A stretch of 64,000 nucleotides of DNA from Streptomyces jumonjinensis (GCF_009600885.1 NZ_VCLA01000150.1:13256-77255), one strand, 5' to 3'; counted from the first letter of the stretch, positions 18,404 to 30,763 are shown. Numbers and translations: made by a program. The notes: generated from the letters alone by a model not told the origin.

Positions 18404-20053
18404 CTACCGCACAAACGTCCCCGCCTGGTTCGCCAGATCCAGGAAGTACTGCGGTGCGACGCCGAGCACCAGCGTCACCACCACCCCGAGGCCGATCGCC
18501 GCCACCGTCATCCCGGACGGGACCGCGACCGTCGGGCCGTCCGCCTTCGGCTCGCTGAAGAACATCAGCACGATGACCCGGATGTAGAAGAACGCGGCGA
18601 TCGCCGACGAGATCACGCCGACCACGACCAGCGCTCCGGCGCCGCCCTCGGCCGCCGCGCTGAAGACCGCGAACTTCCCGGAGAAGCCCGAGGTCAGCGG
18701 GATGCCGGCGAAGGCGAGCAGAAACACCGCGAACACCGCGGCCACCAGCGGCGAACGCCGCCCCAGCCCCGCCCACTTGGAGAGATGGGTCGCCTCGCCG
18801 CCCGCGTCCCGCACCAGGGTGACCACCGCGAACGCCCCGATCGTCACAAACGAGTACGCGCCGAGATAGAAGAGGACGGAGGAGACCCCCTTCGGGGTCA
18901 CCGCGACGACGCCCGCCAGGATGAACCCGGCGTGGGCGATGGACGAGTACGCCAGCAGCCGCTTGATGTCCGTCTGGGTGATCGCCACGATCGCGCCGCC
19001 CAGCATGGTGACGATCGCGACCGCCCACATCACCGGCCGCCAGTCCCAGCTCAGCCCCGGCAGCACCACATACAGCAGCCGCAGCAGCGCGCCGAACGCG
19101 GCCACCTTCGTCGCCGCCGCCATGAACCCGGTGACCGGGGTCGGTGCGCCCTGATAGACGTCCGGGGTCCACATATGGAACGGCACCGCGCCGACCTTGA
19201 AGAGCAGCCCCATCAGAATCAGCGCCCCGCCGATCAGCAGCAGCGCGTCATTGCCCATGGTGTCGGCGAGCACCGGATCGATGGTGCGGACGCTGCCGTC
19301 CACCACATCCGCGATCCGGGCGTACGACACCGAGCCCGCGTAGCCGTAGAGCAGCGCGATCCCGAAGAGCAGGAACGCCGACGAGAACGCGCCCAGCAGG
19401 AAGTACTTCACCGCCGCTTCCTGCGACAGCAGCCGCTTGCGGCGGGCCAGCGCGCAGAGCAGATAGAGCGGGAGGGAGAAGACCTCCAGCGCGATGAAGA
19501 GCGTCAGCAGATCATTGGCCGCGGGGAAGACCAGCAGCCCGGCGACGGCGAACAGCACCAGCGGATAGACCTCCGTGGTGGTGAACCCGGCCCGGACCGC
19601 CGCCTTCTCGCCCTCGCTGCCGGGCACCGAGGCGGCCTGCGCCGCGAAGGAGTCGATACGGTTGCCGTGCGCCTCCGGATCGAGCCTGCGCTCGGCGAAG
19701 GTGAACACGGCCACCACCGACGCCAGCAGGATCGTGCCCTGGAGAAAGAGCGTCGGCCCGTCGATCGCGATCGCGCCCATGGCCGCGATGTTCACCTTCG
19801 AGGTGCCGTAACCGGCCTGCGCGAGACCGATGACGGCGGCGAAGGAGGCGGCGAGGGCGAGCAGGGTCAGAAACACCTGGGCGTGATAGCGCGCCTTGCG
19901 CGGTAGAAACGCCTCCAGGAGCAGACCCACGATCGCCGCGCCCACAATGATCAGAACAGGGGCGAGCTGGGCGTACTCGATATCCGGGGCCTTGATCCGG
20001 TCGATCGGCTCGGCCGCCGTCGTCCACAGGCTGTGGACAGCTGTAGCGCTCAC
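18404..20053 (-). CDS. nuoN: NADH-quinone oxidoreductase subunit N
   Basis: A 549-residue antiporter-like membrane subunit of complex I with about 14 helices, a proton-pumping module. Conserved features: the Glu-containing ALEVFSLPLYLL helix, KVGAVPFHMWTPDVYQGAPTPVTGFMA with its key lysine and proline-rich loop, and TDIKRLLAYSSIAHAGF in the C-terminal half. GTG/ATG start at 20053 overlaps the nuoM stop by four bases. Last gene of the 14-gene operon. Confidence 0.96.
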   Translation of the reverse strand: MSATAVHSLWTTAAEPIDRIKAPDIEYAQLAPVLIIVGAAIVGLLLEAFLPRKARYHAQVFLTLLALAASFAAVIGLAQAGYGTSKVNIAAMGAIAIDGPTLFLQGTILLASVVAVFTFAERRLDPEAHGNRIDSFAAQAASVPGSEGEKAAVRAGFTTTEVYPLVLFAVAGLLVFPAANDLLTLFIALEVFSLPLYLLCALARRKRLLSQEAAVKYFLLGAFSSAFLLFGIALLYGYAGSVSYARIADVVDGSVRTIDPVLADTMGNDALLLIGGALILMGLLFKVGAVPFHMWTPDVYQGAPTPVTGFMAAATKVAAFGALLRLLYVVLPGLSWDWRPVMWAVAIVTMLGGAIVAITQTDIKRLLAYSSIAHAGFILAGVVAVTPKGVSSVLFYLGAYSFVTIGAFAVVTLVRDAGGEATHLSKWAGLGRRSPLVAAVFAVFLLAFAGIPLTSGFSGKFAVFSAAAEGGAGALVVVGVISSAIAAFFYIRVIVLMFFSEPKADGPTVAVPSGMTVAAIGLGVVVTLVLGVAPQYFLDLANQAGTFVR

Positions 20054-21621
20054 TGGGCCGCCTCCACCTCGGGCCGGGGGTCCTTCTTCTGTACATCGGA
20101 CATCGTGTGCTCCACGGCCGGGTTGATGATCTCCGTGAGCGGCTTCGGGAAGACGCCCAGGAAGATCAGCAACGCGATCAGCGGGGCGACCACCGCCAGC
20201 TCACGGGCCTTGAGGTCGGGCATCGACTTCACCTCGGGCTTCACCGGACCGGTCATGGTCCGCTGATAGAGGACGAGGGTGTAGAGCGCGGCCAGCACTA
20301 TGCCCGAGGTGGCGATGATCCCGGCGACGGGATAGCGCGCGAACGTGCCGACCAGAACCAGGAACTCACTGACGAACGGGGCGAGTCCGGGCAGCGAGAG
20401 CGTCGCCAGACCGCCGATGAGGAAGGTGCCCGCGAGCACCGGAGCGACCTTCTGCACCCCGCCGTAGTCCGCGATGAGCCGCGAACCGCGCCGGGAGATC
20501 AGGAAACCCGCCACCAGCATCAGCGCGGCGGTCGAGATCCCGTGGTTGACCATGTAGAGCGTCGCGCCCGACTGGCCCTGGGAGGTCATCGCGAAGATGC
20601 CGAGGACGATGAAGCCGAAGTGCGAGATCGAGGCATAGGCGATCAGCCGCTTGATGTCGCGCTGGCCGACCGCGAGCAGCGCTCCGTAGACGATGCTGAT
20701 CAGCGCCAGCACCAGGATCACCGGGGTGGCCCACTGGGATGCCTCCGGGAAGAGCTGGAGACAGAACCGCAGCATCGCGAAGGTGCCGACCTTGTCGACG
20801 ACCGCCGTGATCAGCACGGCGACCGGCGCGGTCGCCTCGCCCATCGCATTGGGCAGCCAGGTGTGCAGCGGCCAGAGCGGCGCCTTGATCGCGAAGGCGA
20901 AGAAGAAGCCCAGGAAGAGCAGCCGTTCGGTATTGGTCGCCATCTCCAGTTCGCCCGAGGCGCGGGCCTCGGCGATCTCGGTGAGCGAGAAGCTGCCCGC
21001 GACCACATAGAGACCGATGACGGCGGCCAGCATGATCAGTCCGCCGACCAGGTTGTAGAGCAGGAACTTGACCGCCGCGTACGACCGCTGGGCCGCCGCG
21101 TTCTGATCGCTGCCGGAGTGGGCGCGGTCGCCGAAGCCGCCGATGAGGAAGTACATCGGGATCAGCATGGCTTCGAAGAGGATGTAGAAGAGAAAGACGT
21201 CGGTGGCCTCGAAGGAGAGGATCACCATCGCCTCGACCATCAGGATCAGCGCGAAGAATCCCTGGGTCGGCCGCCAGCGGCTGCTGCCGGTCTCCTGGGG
21301 TTCGGCGTCGTTCCACCCCGCCAGGATGACGAAGGGAATCAGCAGCGCGGTCAGCGCGATCAGCGCCACCCCGATGCCGTCCACGCCCAGTTCGTAGCGG
21401 ACGCCGAAGTCCGCGATCCAGGCGTGGGACTCGGTGAGCTGATAGCGGTCGCCGCCCGGCTCGAACCGTACGAACACGATCGCGGCCAGCGCCAGGGTGA
21501 TCAGCGAGAAGACCAGCGCCAGCGTCTTCGCCACCGCTCGTCGCGCGGCGGGCACGGCGGCGGTGACGATCGCGCCGACCGCCGGAACCAGTGCCGTCGC
21601 CGTAAGGAGCGGGAAGGACAT
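20050..21621 (-). CDS. nuoM: NADH-quinone oxidoreductase subunit M
   Basis: A 523-residue antiporter-like pumping subunit. Hallmarks: FEAMLIPMYFLIGGFG with the essential Glu, FAIKAPLWPLHTWLPNAMGEATAPVAV with Lys and the TM7 loop, and RDIKRLIAYASISHFGFI. It starts at an ATG five bases after the nuoL stop and ends overlapping nuoN, consistent with stoichiometric co-translation in the membrane arm. Confidence 0.96.
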   Translation of the reverse strand: MSFPLLTATALVPAVGAIVTAAVPAARRAVAKTLALVFSLITLALAAIVFVRFEPGGDRYQLTESHAWIADFGVRYELGVDGIGVALIALTALLIPFVILAGWNDAEPQETGSSRWRPTQGFFALILMVEAMVILSFEATDVFLFYILFEAMLIPMYFLIGGFGDRAHSGSDQNAAAQRSYAAVKFLLYNLVGGLIMLAAVIGLYVVAGSFSLTEIAEARASGELEMATNTERLLFLGFFFAFAIKAPLWPLHTWLPNAMGEATAPVAVLITAVVDKVGTFAMLRFCLQLFPEASQWATPVILVLALISIVYGALLAVGQRDIKRLIAYASISHFGFIVLGIFAMTSQGQSGATLYMVNHGISTAALMLVAGFLISRRGSRLIADYGGVQKVAPVLAGTFLIGGLATLSLPGLAPFVSEFLVLVGTFARYPVAGIIATSGIVLAALYTLVLYQRTMTGPVKPEVKSMPDLKARELAVVAPLIALLIFLGVFPKPLTEIINPAVEHTMSDVQKKDPRPEVEAAQ

Positions 21622-21626
21622 AGCAG

Positions 21627-23522
21627 TTACACCGCCCTCATCAGCAGGGTCACGGCGATCAGCACCGCCGTGCCTCCGAACATGGAGACGGCGTACGAGC
21701 GGGCGTAGCCGTTCTGGAGTTTGCGCAGCCGGCCGGAGAGCCCGCCGACCGAGGCCGCCGTGCCGTTGACCACCCCGTCGACCAGGGTGTGATCGACATA
21801 GACCAGGGAGCGGGTGAGATGCTCGCCGCCGCGGACCAGCACCACATGGTTGAAGTCGTCCTGGAGCAGATCGCGGCGGGCGGCCCGGGTGAGCAGCGAG
21901 CCGCGCGGCGCGGTGACCGGCACCGGCCTGCGTCCGTACATCGCCCAGGCGAGAAAGACGCCGATCAGCAGGACGACGACGGTGGCGCCGGTGACGGTGG
22001 CCGCGCTGATGGGCGCATGGCCGTGGTCATAGCCGGTGACGGGCTCCAGCCAGTTCAGGAAGCGGTCGCCGATGGAGAAGAAGCCTCCGGCGAAGACCGA
22101 TCCGAACGCCAGGATGACCATGGGGATCGTCATGGACTTCGGCGACTCGTGCGGATGGGGCGGCTGCCCCTCCGCGTCGGGCTGCCAGCGCTTCTCGCCG
22201 AAGAAGGTCATCAGCATCACCCGGGTCATATAGAACGCGGTGATGGCCGCGCCCAGCAGCGCCACCCCGCCGAGGATCCAGCCCTCGGCGCCGCCCTTGG
22301 CGAAGGCGGACTCGATGATCTTGTCCTTGGAGAAGAAGCCGGAGAGCCCGGGGAAGCCGATGATGGCGAGATAGCCGAGGCCGAAGGTGACGAAGGTGAC
22401 CGGCATGTATGTCCGCAGGCCGCCGTATTTGCGCATGTCGACCTCGTCGTTCATGCCGTGCATGACCGAGCCCGCGCCCAGGAAGAGCCCGGCTTTGAAG
22501 AAGCCGTGCGTCACCAGGTGCATGATGGCGAAGACATAGCCGATGGGGCCGAGTCCGGCCGCCAGGATCATGTAGCCGATCTGCGACATCGTCGAACCGG
22601 CGAGCGCCTTCTTGATGTCGTCCTTGGCGCAACCGACGATCGCACCGAAGAGCAGGGTGACCGCGCCGACGACCACGACCGCCAACTGCGCGTTCGGAGC
22701 CGCGTTGAAGATCGCGCCGGAGCGGACGATGAGATAGACGCCCGCGGTCACCATGGTCGCCGCGTGGATCAGGGCCGAGACCGGGGTCGGGCCCTCCATC
22801 GCGTCGCCGAGCCAGGACTGGAGGGGCACCTGGGCCGACTTGCCGCAGGCGGCGAGCAGCAGCATCAGACCGATCGCCGTGAGCGTGCCCTCACCGGTCT
22901 CGCCGACGGACGACAGCACCGGCCCGAAGGCGAAGGTCCCGAAGGTGGTGAACATCAGCATGATCGCGATGGAGAGACCGATGTCGCCGACGCGGTTGAC
23001 GAGGAAGGCTTTCTTCGCCGCCGTCGCCGCGCTGGGCTTGTGCTGCCAGAAGCCGATCAGCAGATAGGAGGCGAGGCCGACGCCCTCCCAGCCGAAGTAC
23101 AGCAGCAGATAGTTGTCGGCGATGACCAGCAGCAGCATCGCCGCGAGAAAGAGATTCAGATAGCCGAAGAAGCGGCGGCGGCGCTCATCGTGCTCCATAT
23201 AGGCGATGGAGTAGACATGGATCAGTGTGCCCACGCCGGTGATCAGCAGGACGAAGGTCATCGACAGCTGGTCGAGCTGGAAGGCGATGTCCGCCTGGAA
23301 GCCCTCCACGGGGATCCAGCTGAACAGGTGCTGGTGCAGGGCGCGGTCGTCCGCGCTCCGGCCCAGCATGTCCAGGAACAGCACCACGCCGATGACGAAG
23401 GACGCGGCGGCGAGCACGGTGCCGAGCCAGTGCCCCGAGCGGTCGAGCCGCCGTCCCCCGCAGAGCAGCACCGCGGCTCCGAGCAGCGGCGCGGCGACGA
23501 GCAGCGCAATCAGGTTCTCCAC
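21627..23522 (-). CDS. nuoL: NADH-quinone oxidoreductase subunit L
   Basis: A 631-residue distal pumping subunit with about 15-16 helices and the long C-terminal lateral helix that clamps the membrane arm. Conserved pieces: [17 protein letters not shown] (Glu), [49 protein letters not shown], and [20 protein letters not shown] start 23522 lies 11 bases past the nuoK stop. Confidence 0.96.
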   Translation of the reverse strand: MENLIALLVAAPLLGAAVLLCGGRRLDRSGHWLGTVLAAASFVIGVVLFLDMLGRSADDRALHQHLFSWIPVEGFQADIAFQLDQLSMTFVLLITGVGTLIHVYSIAYMEHDERRRRFFGYLNLFLAAMLLLVIADNYLLLYFGWEGVGLASYLLIGFWQHKPSAATAAKKAFLVNRVGDIGLSIAIMLMFTTFGTFAFGPVLSSVGETGEGTLTAIGLMLLLAACGKSAQVPLQSWLGDAMEGPTPVSALIHAATMVTAGVYLIVRSGAIFNAAPNAQLAVVVVGAVTLLFGAIVGCAKDDIKKALAGSTMSQIGYMILAAGLGPIGYVFAIMHLVTHGFFKAGLFLGAGSVMHGMNDEVDMRKYGGLRTYMPVTFVTFGLGYLAIIGFPGLSGFFSKDKIIESAFAKGGAEGWILGGVALLGAAITAFYMTRVMLMTFFGEKRWQPDAEGQPPHPHESPKSMTIPMVILAFGSVFAGGFFSIGDRFLNWLEPVTGYDHGHAPISAATVTGATVVVLLIGVFLAWAMYGRRPVPVTAPRGSLLTRAARRDLLQDDFNHVVLVRGGEHLTRSLVYVDHTLVDGVVNGTAASVGGLSGRLRKLQNGYARSYAVSMFGGTAVLIAVTLLMRAV

Positions 23523-23533
23523 GATTCAGCCCC

Positions 23534-23833
23534 TCACAGCTTCATCAGGCTGGCGTCGTCGACCGAGGCCGAGTGGCGGGAACGGAACAGGGACACGATG
23601 ATCGCGAGCCCCACCACGACCTCGGCGGCGGCGACGACCATCGTGAAGAAGGCGATGATCTGGCCGTCGAGATTGCCGTGCATCCGGGAGAAGGCGACGA
23701 GCGCGAGATTGCAGGCGTTGAGCATCAGCTCGATGCACATGAACACCACGATCGCGTTCCGCCGGATCAGAACTCCGACCGCGCCGATGGTGAACAACAG
23801 CGCAGCCAGATAGAGGTAGTTGACCGGACTCAC
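23534..23833 (-). CDS. nuoK: NADH-quinone oxidoreductase subunit K
   Basis: A 99-residue, three-helix membrane subunit (homolog of mitochondrial ND4L) with the two conserved intramembrane glutamates in [11 protein letters not shown] and [14 protein letters not shown] start at 23833 overlaps the nuoJ stop by four bases. Confidence 0.96.
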   Translation of the reverse strand: MSPVNYLYLAALLFTIGAVGVLIRRNAIVVFMCIELMLNACNLALVAFSRMHGNLDGQIIAFFTMVVAAAEVVVGLAIIVSLFRSRHSASVDDASLMKL

Positions 23834-24807
23834 CGATGGGCCTCCTCTTCGTCCCGGTCCCGTCCGGAGTCGTTCTGATCGTGTCCGCAGTCGTCCTGGT
23901 CGTGTCCGGAGCCGCCCCGGTCCCGTCCGGAGTCGTTCCCGTCCCGTCCGGAGTCGTTCCGGTCACCCGGCAGGGCCGGGCCGCCGTGGCCCTCCCGTCC
24001 GAGCCGGTCCTCCGAGCGCCGCTCCAGCGCCTTGAGGTCCTCCAGCGCCTGGGTGGAGACATCGCGGATCTGGCCCCGCTCCCGCAGCGTCCTGCTGACG
24101 GTGAGCTCGGAGGGGGTGCCGTCCGGCAGCAGTCCGGCGATGTCCACCGCGTTGTGCCGGGCGTAGACGCCGGGGGCGGGGAGCGGCGGCAATTGCCTGC
24201 CTTCGCGCACCCGCTGCTCGGCCAGCTCCCGCTGGGTCCTGGCCCGCTCGGTGCGCTCCCGGTGGGTGAGCACCATCGCGCCGACCGCCGCGGTGATCAG
24301 CAGCGCGCCGGTGATCTCGAAGGCGAAGACGTACTTGGTGAAGAGCAGGGCGGCGATGCCCTCGATATTGCCGCCGTGGGCGGTGTTGGCCGCGCCGAGC
24401 CCGTTGAAGTTCTTCAGGGAGGCGTTGGCGATTCCGGTGATCAGCAGCACGCCGAAGCCGAGCCCGCAGAGCGCCGCGAGCCAGCGCTGCCCCTTGAGGG
24501 TCTCCTTGAGGGAGTCGGCGGCGGTGACGCCGACCAGCATCACGACGAAGAGGAACAGCATCATGATCGCGCCGGTGTAGACGACGATCTGGACGACCCC
24601 GAGGAAGTACGCGCCGTTGGCGAGATAGAAGACCGCCAGGATGATCATGGTCGCGGCGAGGCAGAGCGCGCTGTGGACGGCCCGCTTCATCAGGACCGTA
24701 CAGAGCGCGCCGATCACCGCGACGGTGCCGAGGATCCAGAACTGGACGGCCTCGCCCGTCGACGTGGTGTTCGCGGCCAGGGTGGTCAGGGTGGTCAGAC
24801 CGGTCAT
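23830..24807 (-). CDS. nuoJ: NADH-quinone oxidoreductase subunit J with extended repetitive tail
   Basis: A 325-residue protein: the usual five-helix NuoJ core (about residues 20-185, with [21 protein letters not shown] as the conserved helix with its pi-bulge tyrosine) plus an unusually long hydrophilic C-terminus. The last 45 residues are a chain of RNDSG/DRDG/HDQDD-like units produced by a degenerate DNA tandem repeat (about 23851-23962). The tail is cytoplasmic and presumably dispensable. ATG 24807 overlaps the nuoI stop as ATGA. Confidence 0.93.
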   Translation of the reverse strand: MTGLTTLTTLAANTTSTGEAVQFWILGTVAVIGALCTVLMKRAVHSALCLAATMIILAVFYLANGAYFLGVVQIVVYTGAIMMLFLFVVMLVGVTAADSLKETLKGQRWLAALCGLGFGVLLITGIANASLKNFNGLGAANTAHGGNIEGIAALLFTKYVFAFEITGALLITAAVGAMVLTHRERTERARTQRELAEQRVREGRQLPPLPAPGVYARHNAVDIAGLLPDGTPSELTVSRTLRERGQIRDVSTQALEDLKALERRSEDRLGREGHGGPALPGDRNDSGRDGNDSGRDRGGSGHDQDDCGHDQNDSGRDRDEEEAHR

Positions 24808-25448
24808 GCGCCCACCCCCGCGTCCTTCTCCTTCTTCCCGGACGCGGCCCCCGGGACGTCCTCGGAGTCCTTCTCCGAGTCGTTCTCGGAGTCCTTGGAG
24901 ACGGCGGCCTGCTGGACGGTGCCGGGCGCGGCCTCGGTGACCAGCCCCCGGTAGTAGTCCTGCTCGTCCATGCCGGGGTAGATCGCATGGGGCGAGTCGA
25001 CCATGCCCTCGTCGAGACCGGCGAGCAGCTGCTCCTTGGTGTAGATGAGGTTCTCGCGGGAGCTGTCGGCCAGGTCGAAATCGTTCGTCATCGTCAGCGC
25101 CCGGGTGGGGCACGCCTCGATGCAGAGCCCGCAGAGAATGCAGCGGGCGTAGTTGATCTGATAGACGCGGCCGTACCGCTCGCCCGGGGAGTAGCGCTCC
25201 TCGTCGGTGTTGTCCGCGCCCTCCACATAGATGGCGTCCGCGGGACAGGCCCAGGCGCACAGCTCGCATCCGATGCACTTCTCCAGGCCGTCCGGATGAC
25301 GGTTGAGCTGGTGCCGGCCGTGGAAGCGCGGCGCTGTGACCTTCTGCTGCTCCGGGTACTGCTCGGTCAGCCGCTTCTTGAACATGGCCTTGAAGGTCAC
25401 GCCGAAGCCGGCGACCGGATTCTGGAACTTGTCCGATTCCTCAGACAC
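24804..25448 (-). CDS. nuoI: NADH-quinone oxidoreductase subunit I
   Basis: A 214-residue ferredoxin-like subunit of the hydrophilic arm carrying clusters N6a and N6b, in two CxxCxxCxxxCP motifs: [12 protein letters not shown] and [15 protein letters not shown] at 25448 chosen because AAGGAGG precedes it by seven bases, although the frame is open further upstream. The final 35 residues are an acidic, repeat-built tail ([14 protein letters not shown]) beyond the conserved fold. Overlaps nuoH by eight bases and nuoJ by four. Confidence 0.95.
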   Translation of the reverse strand: MSEESDKFQNPVAGFGVTFKAMFKKRLTEQYPEQQKVTAPRFHGRHQLNRHPDGLEKCIGCELCAWACPADAIYVEGADNTDEERYSPGERYGRVYQINYARCILCGLCIEACPTRALTMTNDFDLADSSRENLIYTKEQLLAGLDEGMVDSPHAIYPGMDEQDYYRGLVTEAAPGTVQQAAVSKDSENDSEKDSEDVPGAASGKKEKDAGVGA

Positions 25449-26883
25449 CGTCAGCCTCCTTTCCGTCACGAGATCCGTCGCGAGATCCCTCCGGGGAGCC
25501 ACCGCGAGAACTGTCACTCACAGTGTCCACCCCACCACTGACAATCAGCTCGCGCTCCCGGCGCGGACCCCTGCGCGGCACCGGCGGCAGGGTCTGTCCG
25601 GGCAGCGGCGGCACCGGGAACCCGCCCGCCATCGGGTCGAAGGCGGCGGGCGGGGCCTTCGCCGCCGTCGCCTCCGCTTCCTCGTCCTTTCTGCCGCGGA
25701 AGACGTCCACGACGAAGGACAGCAGCAGTACGGCGATGACCCCGCCGCCGACATAGAGCAGGATCTGCTGGAAGTCGTAGTTCTCGTTCCGCAGCGCCCG
25801 TACCGTCGCCACCAGCATCAGCCAGAGCAGGGAGACCGGGATGAGGACCTTCCAGCCGAGCTTCATCAACTGGTCGTAGCGGACTCGCGGCAGGGTGCCG
25901 CGCAGCCAGATGAAGAAGAAGAGCAGCAGCTGGACCTTGACGACGAACCAGAGCATCGGCCACCAGCCGTGGTTCGCGCCCTCCCAGAAGGAGGAGATCG
26001 GGTAGGGGGCCCGCCAGCCGCCCAGGAAGAGGGTGACCGAGACCGCGGAGACGGTGACCATGTTGACGTACTCGGCCAGCATGAACATCGCGAACTTGAT
26101 CGAGCTGTACTCGGTGTTGAAGCCGCCGACCAGGTCGCCCTCGGACTCCGGCATGTCGAACGGCGCCCGGTTGGTCTCGCCGACCATGGTGACGATGTAG
26201 ATGATGAACGAGACCGGCAGCAGCAGGACGTACCAGCGGTCCGCCTGCGCCTCCACGATCGCCGAGGTCGACATCGACCCGGAGTAGAGGAAGACGGAGG
26301 CGAAGGCCGCGCCCATCGCGATCTCGTACGAGATCATCTGCGCGCAGGAGCGGAGCCCGCCGAGCAGGGGGTAGGTCGAACCGGACGACCAGCCCGCCAG
26401 CACGATGCCGTAGATGCCGACCGAGGCGATGGCGAGGACGTACAGCATCGCGATCGGCAGATCGGTGAGCTGCATCGTGGTGCGCTGCCCGAAGATCGAG
26501 ACCTCGTTGCCCGCCGGCCCGAAGGGGATGACGGCGATCGCCATGAAGGCGGGGATCGCGGCGACGATCGGCGCGAGGACATAGACGACCTTGTCGGCGC
26601 GCTTGACGATCACATCCTCCTTCAGCATCAGCTTGACGCCGTCCGCGAGGGACTGGAGGAGGCCCCAGGGGCCGTGCCGGTTGGGGCCGATGCGCAGCTG
26701 CATCCAGGCGACGACCTTGCGCTCCCACACGATGGAGAAGAGCACGGTCACCATGAGGAAGGCGAAGCAGAACACCGCCTTGACCGCGACGAGCCACCAC
26801 GGGTCGCGCCCGAACATCGAGAGGTCCTCGGCCGCGAACAGCTGGGTGTGCGCCTGGAGCTGCGCCCCCGTCTCGGCGATCAT
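25441..26883 (-). CDS. nuoH: NADH-quinone oxidoreductase subunit H
   Basis: A 480-residue, eight-helix membrane subunit that forms the quinone-entry chamber with NuoB/D. Conserved loops: [64 protein letters not shown] (given here in parts: [16 protein letters not shown]-like, FNTEYS) and [17 protein letters not shown]. About 75 C-terminal residues are an additional hydrophilic extension rich in Pro and then in [10 protein letters not shown] repeats. ATG overlaps the nuoG stop as ATGA. Confidence 0.95.
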   Translation of the reverse strand: MIAETGAQLQAHTQLFAAEDLSMFGRDPWWLVAVKAVFCFAFLMVTVLFSIVWERKVVAWMQLRIGPNRHGPWGLLQSLADGVKLMLKEDVIVKRADKVVYVLAPIVAAIPAFMAIAVIPFGPAGNEVSIFGQRTTMQLTDLPIAMLYVLAIASVGIYGIVLAGWSSGSTYPLLGGLRSCAQMISYEIAMGAAFASVFLYSGSMSTSAIVEAQADRWYVLLLPVSFIIYIVTMVGETNRAPFDMPESEGDLVGGFNTEYSSIKFAMFMLAEYVNMVTVSAVSVTLFLGGWRAPYPISSFWEGANHGWWPMLWFVVKVQLLLFFFIWLRGTLPRVRYDQLMKLGWKVLIPVSLLWLMLVATVRALRNENYDFQQILLYVGGGVIAVLLLSFVVDVFRGRKDEEAEATAAKAPPAAFDPMAGGFPVPPLPGQTLPPVPRRGPRRERELIVSGGVDTVSDSSRGGSPEGSRDGSRDGKEADGV

Positions 26884-29387
26884 GCGCGCACCTCCGGCGT
26901 CTGGGTCACGGCCTCCGGGGAGGCCGGGCCGATGCGGACCAGCTCGCCGGGGTGGGCTCCGGTGCCGGGGGTGACGCCCGGGCCCGCGGAGTTCAGCGGC
27001 AGCCAGACCACCCGGTCGGGCATCGCGGTGATCCGGAGCGGAAGCCGTACGGTCCCGGTGGGGCCGGTGACGGAGAGCTCGTCGCCGTCCTTGACCCCGG
27101 TCTCGGCGGCCGTGGCGGCGGAGAGCCGGGCGACGGCGGCATGGCGCGTGCCCGCGAGTGCTTCGTCGCCCCGCTGGAGCAGGCCCTGGTCGAGCAGGAG
27201 CCGATGCCCGGCGAGCACGGCCTCGCCCTCGCCGGGGCGGGGCAGCGGCCGGGCGGACTCCATCGGCCCGGTGCCCCGGGACCCGGTCCAGCCGGCGAGC
27301 CGGTCCAGTTCCCGGCGTACGGAGAGAAGATCCGGCAGTCCGAGGGGGACGTCCATCTCGTCCGCGAGCATATGCAGCACCCGGGCGTCGGACGGGGCGA
27401 GCCTGCGGGTCATCTGCTCGGGTTTGAGCGCGGCTTCGAACATCCGCGCCCTGCCCTCCCAGTTGAGGAAGGTGCCGGGCTTCTCGGCGACGGCCGCGAC
27501 CGGGAAGACGACGTCCGCCCGTTCGGTGACCTCGCTGGGCCGCAGCTCCAGGGAGACGACGAAGGCGGCCGTGTCGAGCGCCTGGCGGGCGCAGGCCGGG
27601 TCGGGCAGATCGGCGAGCTCGACGCCCGCGACCAGCAGCGCGCCCAGCTCGCCGGCGGCGGCGGCCTCGATGATCCCGCCGGTGTCCCGCCCGTAGCCCC
27701 GCGGGAGTTCCCTGATCCGCCACAGCTCCGCGATCTCCTCACGGGCGCGGGGGTCGGCGGCGGGGCGTCCGCCGGGCAGCAGCGAGGGGAGCGCGCCGGC
27801 TTCGATCGCGCCCCGTTCGCCCGCCCGGCGCGGAATCCACACCAGCCGCGCGCCGGTCGCGGTGGCGGTCCGCACGGCGGCGGTGAGCCCGCCGGGGACG
27901 GCCGCGAGCCGTTCGCCGACGATGATGACCGCGCCCTCGGCGCGCAGCGCCTCGGCGGCGCTCGCGCCGTCGGCGTCGAGGCCGACACCGCCGCCGAGCG
28001 CGTCGAGCCACTCGGTCTCGGTGCCGGGGGCGGCGGCCAGCAGGGTGCCGCCCGCCTTGGTCAGTCCGGGCGTCGCATGGGTGGCGAGGGCGTAGACCCG
28101 CTGGCCGCGGGTGCGGTGGGCCTTGCGCAGCCGGAGGAAGACGCCGGGGGCCTCCTCCTCGGACTCGAAGCCGGCCAGGAGTACGGCGGGGGCCTTCTCC
28201 AGCGCGGAGTAGGTGAGGCCGTCGCCGTCCAGATCGCGCCCCCGGCCCGCGACCTCGGCGGCCAGGAAGTCGGCTTCCTCGCCGGAGTGGACCCGGGCGC
28301 GGAAGTCGATGTCATGGGTGCCGAGGGCGACCCGGGCGAACTTGGCGTACGCATAGGAGTCCTCGACGGTCAGCCGGCCGCCGATGAGCACTCCGGCCCG
28401 GCCGCGCGCCGCGCTCAGCCCCGCCGCCGCGGCGGCCAGCGCCTCGGGCCAGCTCGCGGTCTCCAGCTCTCCGCGCTCATTGCGTACGAGCGGGGTGGTC
28501 AGCCGGTCGCGCTGCTGGGCGTAGCGGAAGCCGAAGCGGCCCTTGTCGCAGATCCACTCCTCGTTGACCTCGGGGTCGTCGGCGGCGAGCCGCCGCATGA
28601 CCTTGCCCCGGCGGTGGTCGGTGCGGGTGGCGCAGCCGCCGGCGCAGTGCTCGCAGACGCTCGGCGAGGAGACCAGGTCGAAGGGGCGGGAGCGGAAGCG
28701 GTACGCGGCCGAGGTCAGTGCGCCCACCGGGCAGATCTGGATGGTGTTCCCGGAGAAGTACGACTCGAAGGGGTCGCCCTCGCCGGTGCCGACCTGCTGG
28801 AGCGCTCCCCGTTCCAGCAGTTCGATCATCGGGTCGCCCGCGATCTGCTGGGAGAAGCGGGTGCAGCGGGCGCAGAGCACACAGCGCTCGCGGTCCAGCA
28901 GCACCTGGGTGGAGATGGGGACCGGCTTCTCATAGGTCCGCTTCTTCCCCTCGAAGCGGGAGTCGGTGTCCCCGTGGGACATCGCCTGGTTCTGGAGGGG
29001 GCACTCGCCGCCCTTGTCGCAGACCGGGCAGTCCAGCGGATGGTTGATCAGCAGCAGCTCCATCACGCCCTTCTGCGCCTTCTCGGCGACGGGCGAGCTG
29101 AGCTGCGACTTGACCACCATGCCGTCGGTGCAGGTGATGGTGCAGGAGGCCATCGGCTTGCGCTGGCCCTCGACCTCGACGATGCACTGACGGCAGGCGC
29201 CGACCGGGTCGAGGAGGGGGTGGTCGCAGAACCGGGGGATCTCGATGCCGAGGAGTTCGGCGGCGCGGATGACGAGGGTGCCCTTGGGCACGCTGATCTC
29301 GGCTCCGTCGATGGTCAGCGTCACGAGGTCCTCGGGCGGCACCGCCGCCTCGCCGCCCCCGGAGGGAGCGCTCGTGGTCACAGTCAT
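26880..29387 (-). CDS. nuoG: NADH-quinone oxidoreductase subunit G
   Basis: An 835-residue Fe-S subunit. N-terminal 2Fe-2S region ([16 protein letters not shown]), the His-ligated N5 motif in [14 protein letters not shown]4 ligands in [10 protein letters not shown], and a CEHCAGGC...WICDKGRF set that fits the extra N7 cluster of bacterial NuoG. The C-terminal molybdopterin-oxidoreductase-like domain (about 230-835) is degenerate and structural. ATG 29387 overlaps the nuoF stop (ATGA). Confidence 0.95.
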   Translation of the reverse strand: MTVTTSAPSGGGEAAVPPEDLVTLTIDGAEISVPKGTLVIRAAELLGIEIPRFCDHPLLDPVGACRQCIVEVEGQRKPMASCTITCTDGMVVKSQLSSPVAEKAQKGVMELLLINHPLDCPVCDKGGECPLQNQAMSHGDTDSRFEGKKRTYEKPVPISTQVLLDRERCVLCARCTRFSQQIAGDPMIELLERGALQQVGTGEGDPFESYFSGNTIQICPVGALTSAAYRFRSRPFDLVSSPSVCEHCAGGCATRTDHRRGKVMRRLAADDPEVNEEWICDKGRFGFRYAQQRDRLTTPLVRNERGELETASWPEALAAAAAGLSAARGRAGVLIGGRLTVEDSYAYAKFARVALGTHDIDFRARVHSGEEADFLAAEVAGRGRDLDGDGLTYSALEKAPAVLLAGFESEEEAPGVFLRLRKAHRTRGQRVYALATHATPGLTKAGGTLLAAAPGTETEWLDALGGGVGLDADGASAAEALRAEGAVIIVGERLAAVPGGLTAAVRTATATGARLVWIPRRAGERGAIEAGALPSLLPGGRPAADPRAREEIAELWRIRELPRGYGRDTGGIIEAAAAGELGALLVAGVELADLPDPACARQALDTAAFVVSLELRPSEVTERADVVFPVAAVAEKPGTFLNWEGRARMFEAALKPEQMTRRLAPSDARVLHMLADEMDVPLGLPDLLSVRRELDRLAGWTGSRGTGPMESARPLPRPGEGEAVLAGHRLLLDQGLLQRGDEALAGTRHAAVARLSAATAAETGVKDGDELSVTGPTGTVRLPLRITAMPDRVVWLPLNSAGPGVTPGTGAHPGELVRIGPASPEAVTQTPEVRA

Positions 29388-30763
29388 GCGTTCACCTCCG
29401 TACGGTGATCGGCCCAAGCGGTGGACTTGGCCGGGTCGAAGGGGCAGCCGGAGCCGGTGATGTGCTGCTCGTACTCCTCGCGGAAGTACTTCAGCGAGGA
29501 GAAGATCGGGGAGGCCGCGCCGTCGCCGAGGGCGCAGAACGACTTGCCGTTGATGTTGTCGGCGATGTCGTTGAGCTTGTCGAGGTCGGACATGACCCCG
29601 GTGCCCGCTTCGATGTCGCGGAGCAGCTGGACCAGCCAGTAGGTGCCTTCGCGGCAGGGGGTGCACTTGCCGCAGGACTCATGGGCGTAGAACTCGGTCC
29701 AGCGGGTGACGGCCCGGACCACGCAGGTGGTCTCGTCGAAGCACTGGAGCGCCTTGGTGCCGAGCATGGAACCGGCGGCTCCGACTCCTTCGTAGTCGAG
29801 GGGCACATCGAGGTGCTCCTCGGTGAGGAGCGGGGTGGAGGAGCCGCCGGGGGTCCAGAACTTGAGCCGGTGGCCGGGGCGCATTCCGCCGCTCATGTCG
29901 AGGAGCTGGCGCAGGGTGATCCCGAGGGGGGCCTCGTACTGTCCGGGGGAGGTCACATGGCCGCTGAGGGAGTAGAGCGTGAAGCCGGGGGACTTCTCGC
30001 TTCCCATGGACGTGAACCATTCCTTGCCGCGGTTGAGGATCGCGGGAACGGATGCGATGGACTCGACGTTGTTCACCACAGTGGGGCACGCGTACAGACC
30101 GGCGACCGCGGGGAAGGGGGGTCGCAGCCGGGGCTGGCCGCGGCGTCCTTCGAGCGAGTCGAGCAGCGCGGTCTCCTCACCGCAGATGTACGCGCCCGCG
30201 CCCGCGTGCACCGTGATGTCGAGGTCGAGTCCGCTGCCCAGGACGTTCCGGCCGAGATAGCCGGCCTCGTACGCCTCGCGTACGGCTTCGTGCAGCCGTC
30301 GCAGTACGGGGACGACTTCACCGCGCAGATAGATGAACGCGTGGTTCGAGCGGATCGCGTAACAGGCGATGATCATCCCCTCGATGAGGGAATGCGGGTT
30401 GGCGAAGAGAAGCGGGATGTCCTTGCAGGTCCCGGGCTCCGATTCGTCGGCGTTGACAACAAGATAGTGAGGCTTGCCGTCTCCCTGCGGGATGAACTGC
30501 CACTTCATCCCGGTGGGGAAGCCCGCGCCGCCGCGTCCGCGCAGTCCGGACTCCTTGACATAGGCGATCAGATCGTCCGGGGACATCGCGAGGGCCTTGC
30601 GCAGACCCTGGTAGCCCTCGTGGCGCTGATAGGTCTTCAGCGTCCAGGACTCCTCCTCGTCCCAGAACGCCGAGAGGACCGGCGCGAGCAGCTTCTCAGG
30701 GCTGGTGGGCCCCGGGGCGCCGGGCCGGGCCGTGCCTCCCTGCTCGGTGGACAAGGTCATCAC
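29384..30763 (-). CDS. nuoF: NADH-quinone oxidoreductase subunit F
   Basis: A 459-residue NADH-dehydrogenase subunit carrying FMN and cluster N3. FMN/NADH-binding glycine loop [11 protein letters not shown], Glu-rich NADH site ([12 protein letters not shown]), the [14 protein letters not shown] segment, and the 4Fe-4S ligands in [12 protein letters not shown] with a fourth Cys in SFCALGD. Starts ATGATG; overlaps nuoE by four bases. Electrons from NADH enter complex I here. Confidence 0.96.
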   Translation of the reverse strand: MMTLSTEQGGTARPGAPGPTSPEKLLAPVLSAFWDEEESWTLKTYQRHEGYQGLRKALAMSPDDLIAYVKESGLRGRGGAGFPTGMKWQFIPQGDGKPHYLVVNADESEPGTCKDIPLLFANPHSLIEGMIIACYAIRSNHAFIYLRGEVVPVLRRLHEAVREAYEAGYLGRNVLGSGLDLDITVHAGAGAYICGEETALLDSLEGRRGQPRLRPPFPAVAGLYACPTVVNNVESIASVPAILNRGKEWFTSMGSEKSPGFTLYSLSGHVTSPGQYEAPLGITLRQLLDMSGGMRPGHRLKFWTPGGSSTPLLTEEHLDVPLDYEGVGAAGSMLGTKALQCFDETTCVVRAVTRWTEFYAHESCGKCTPCREGTYWLVQLLRDIEAGTGVMSDLDKLNDIADNINGKSFCALGDGAASPIFSSLKYFREEYEQHITGSGCPFDPAKSTAWADHRTEVNA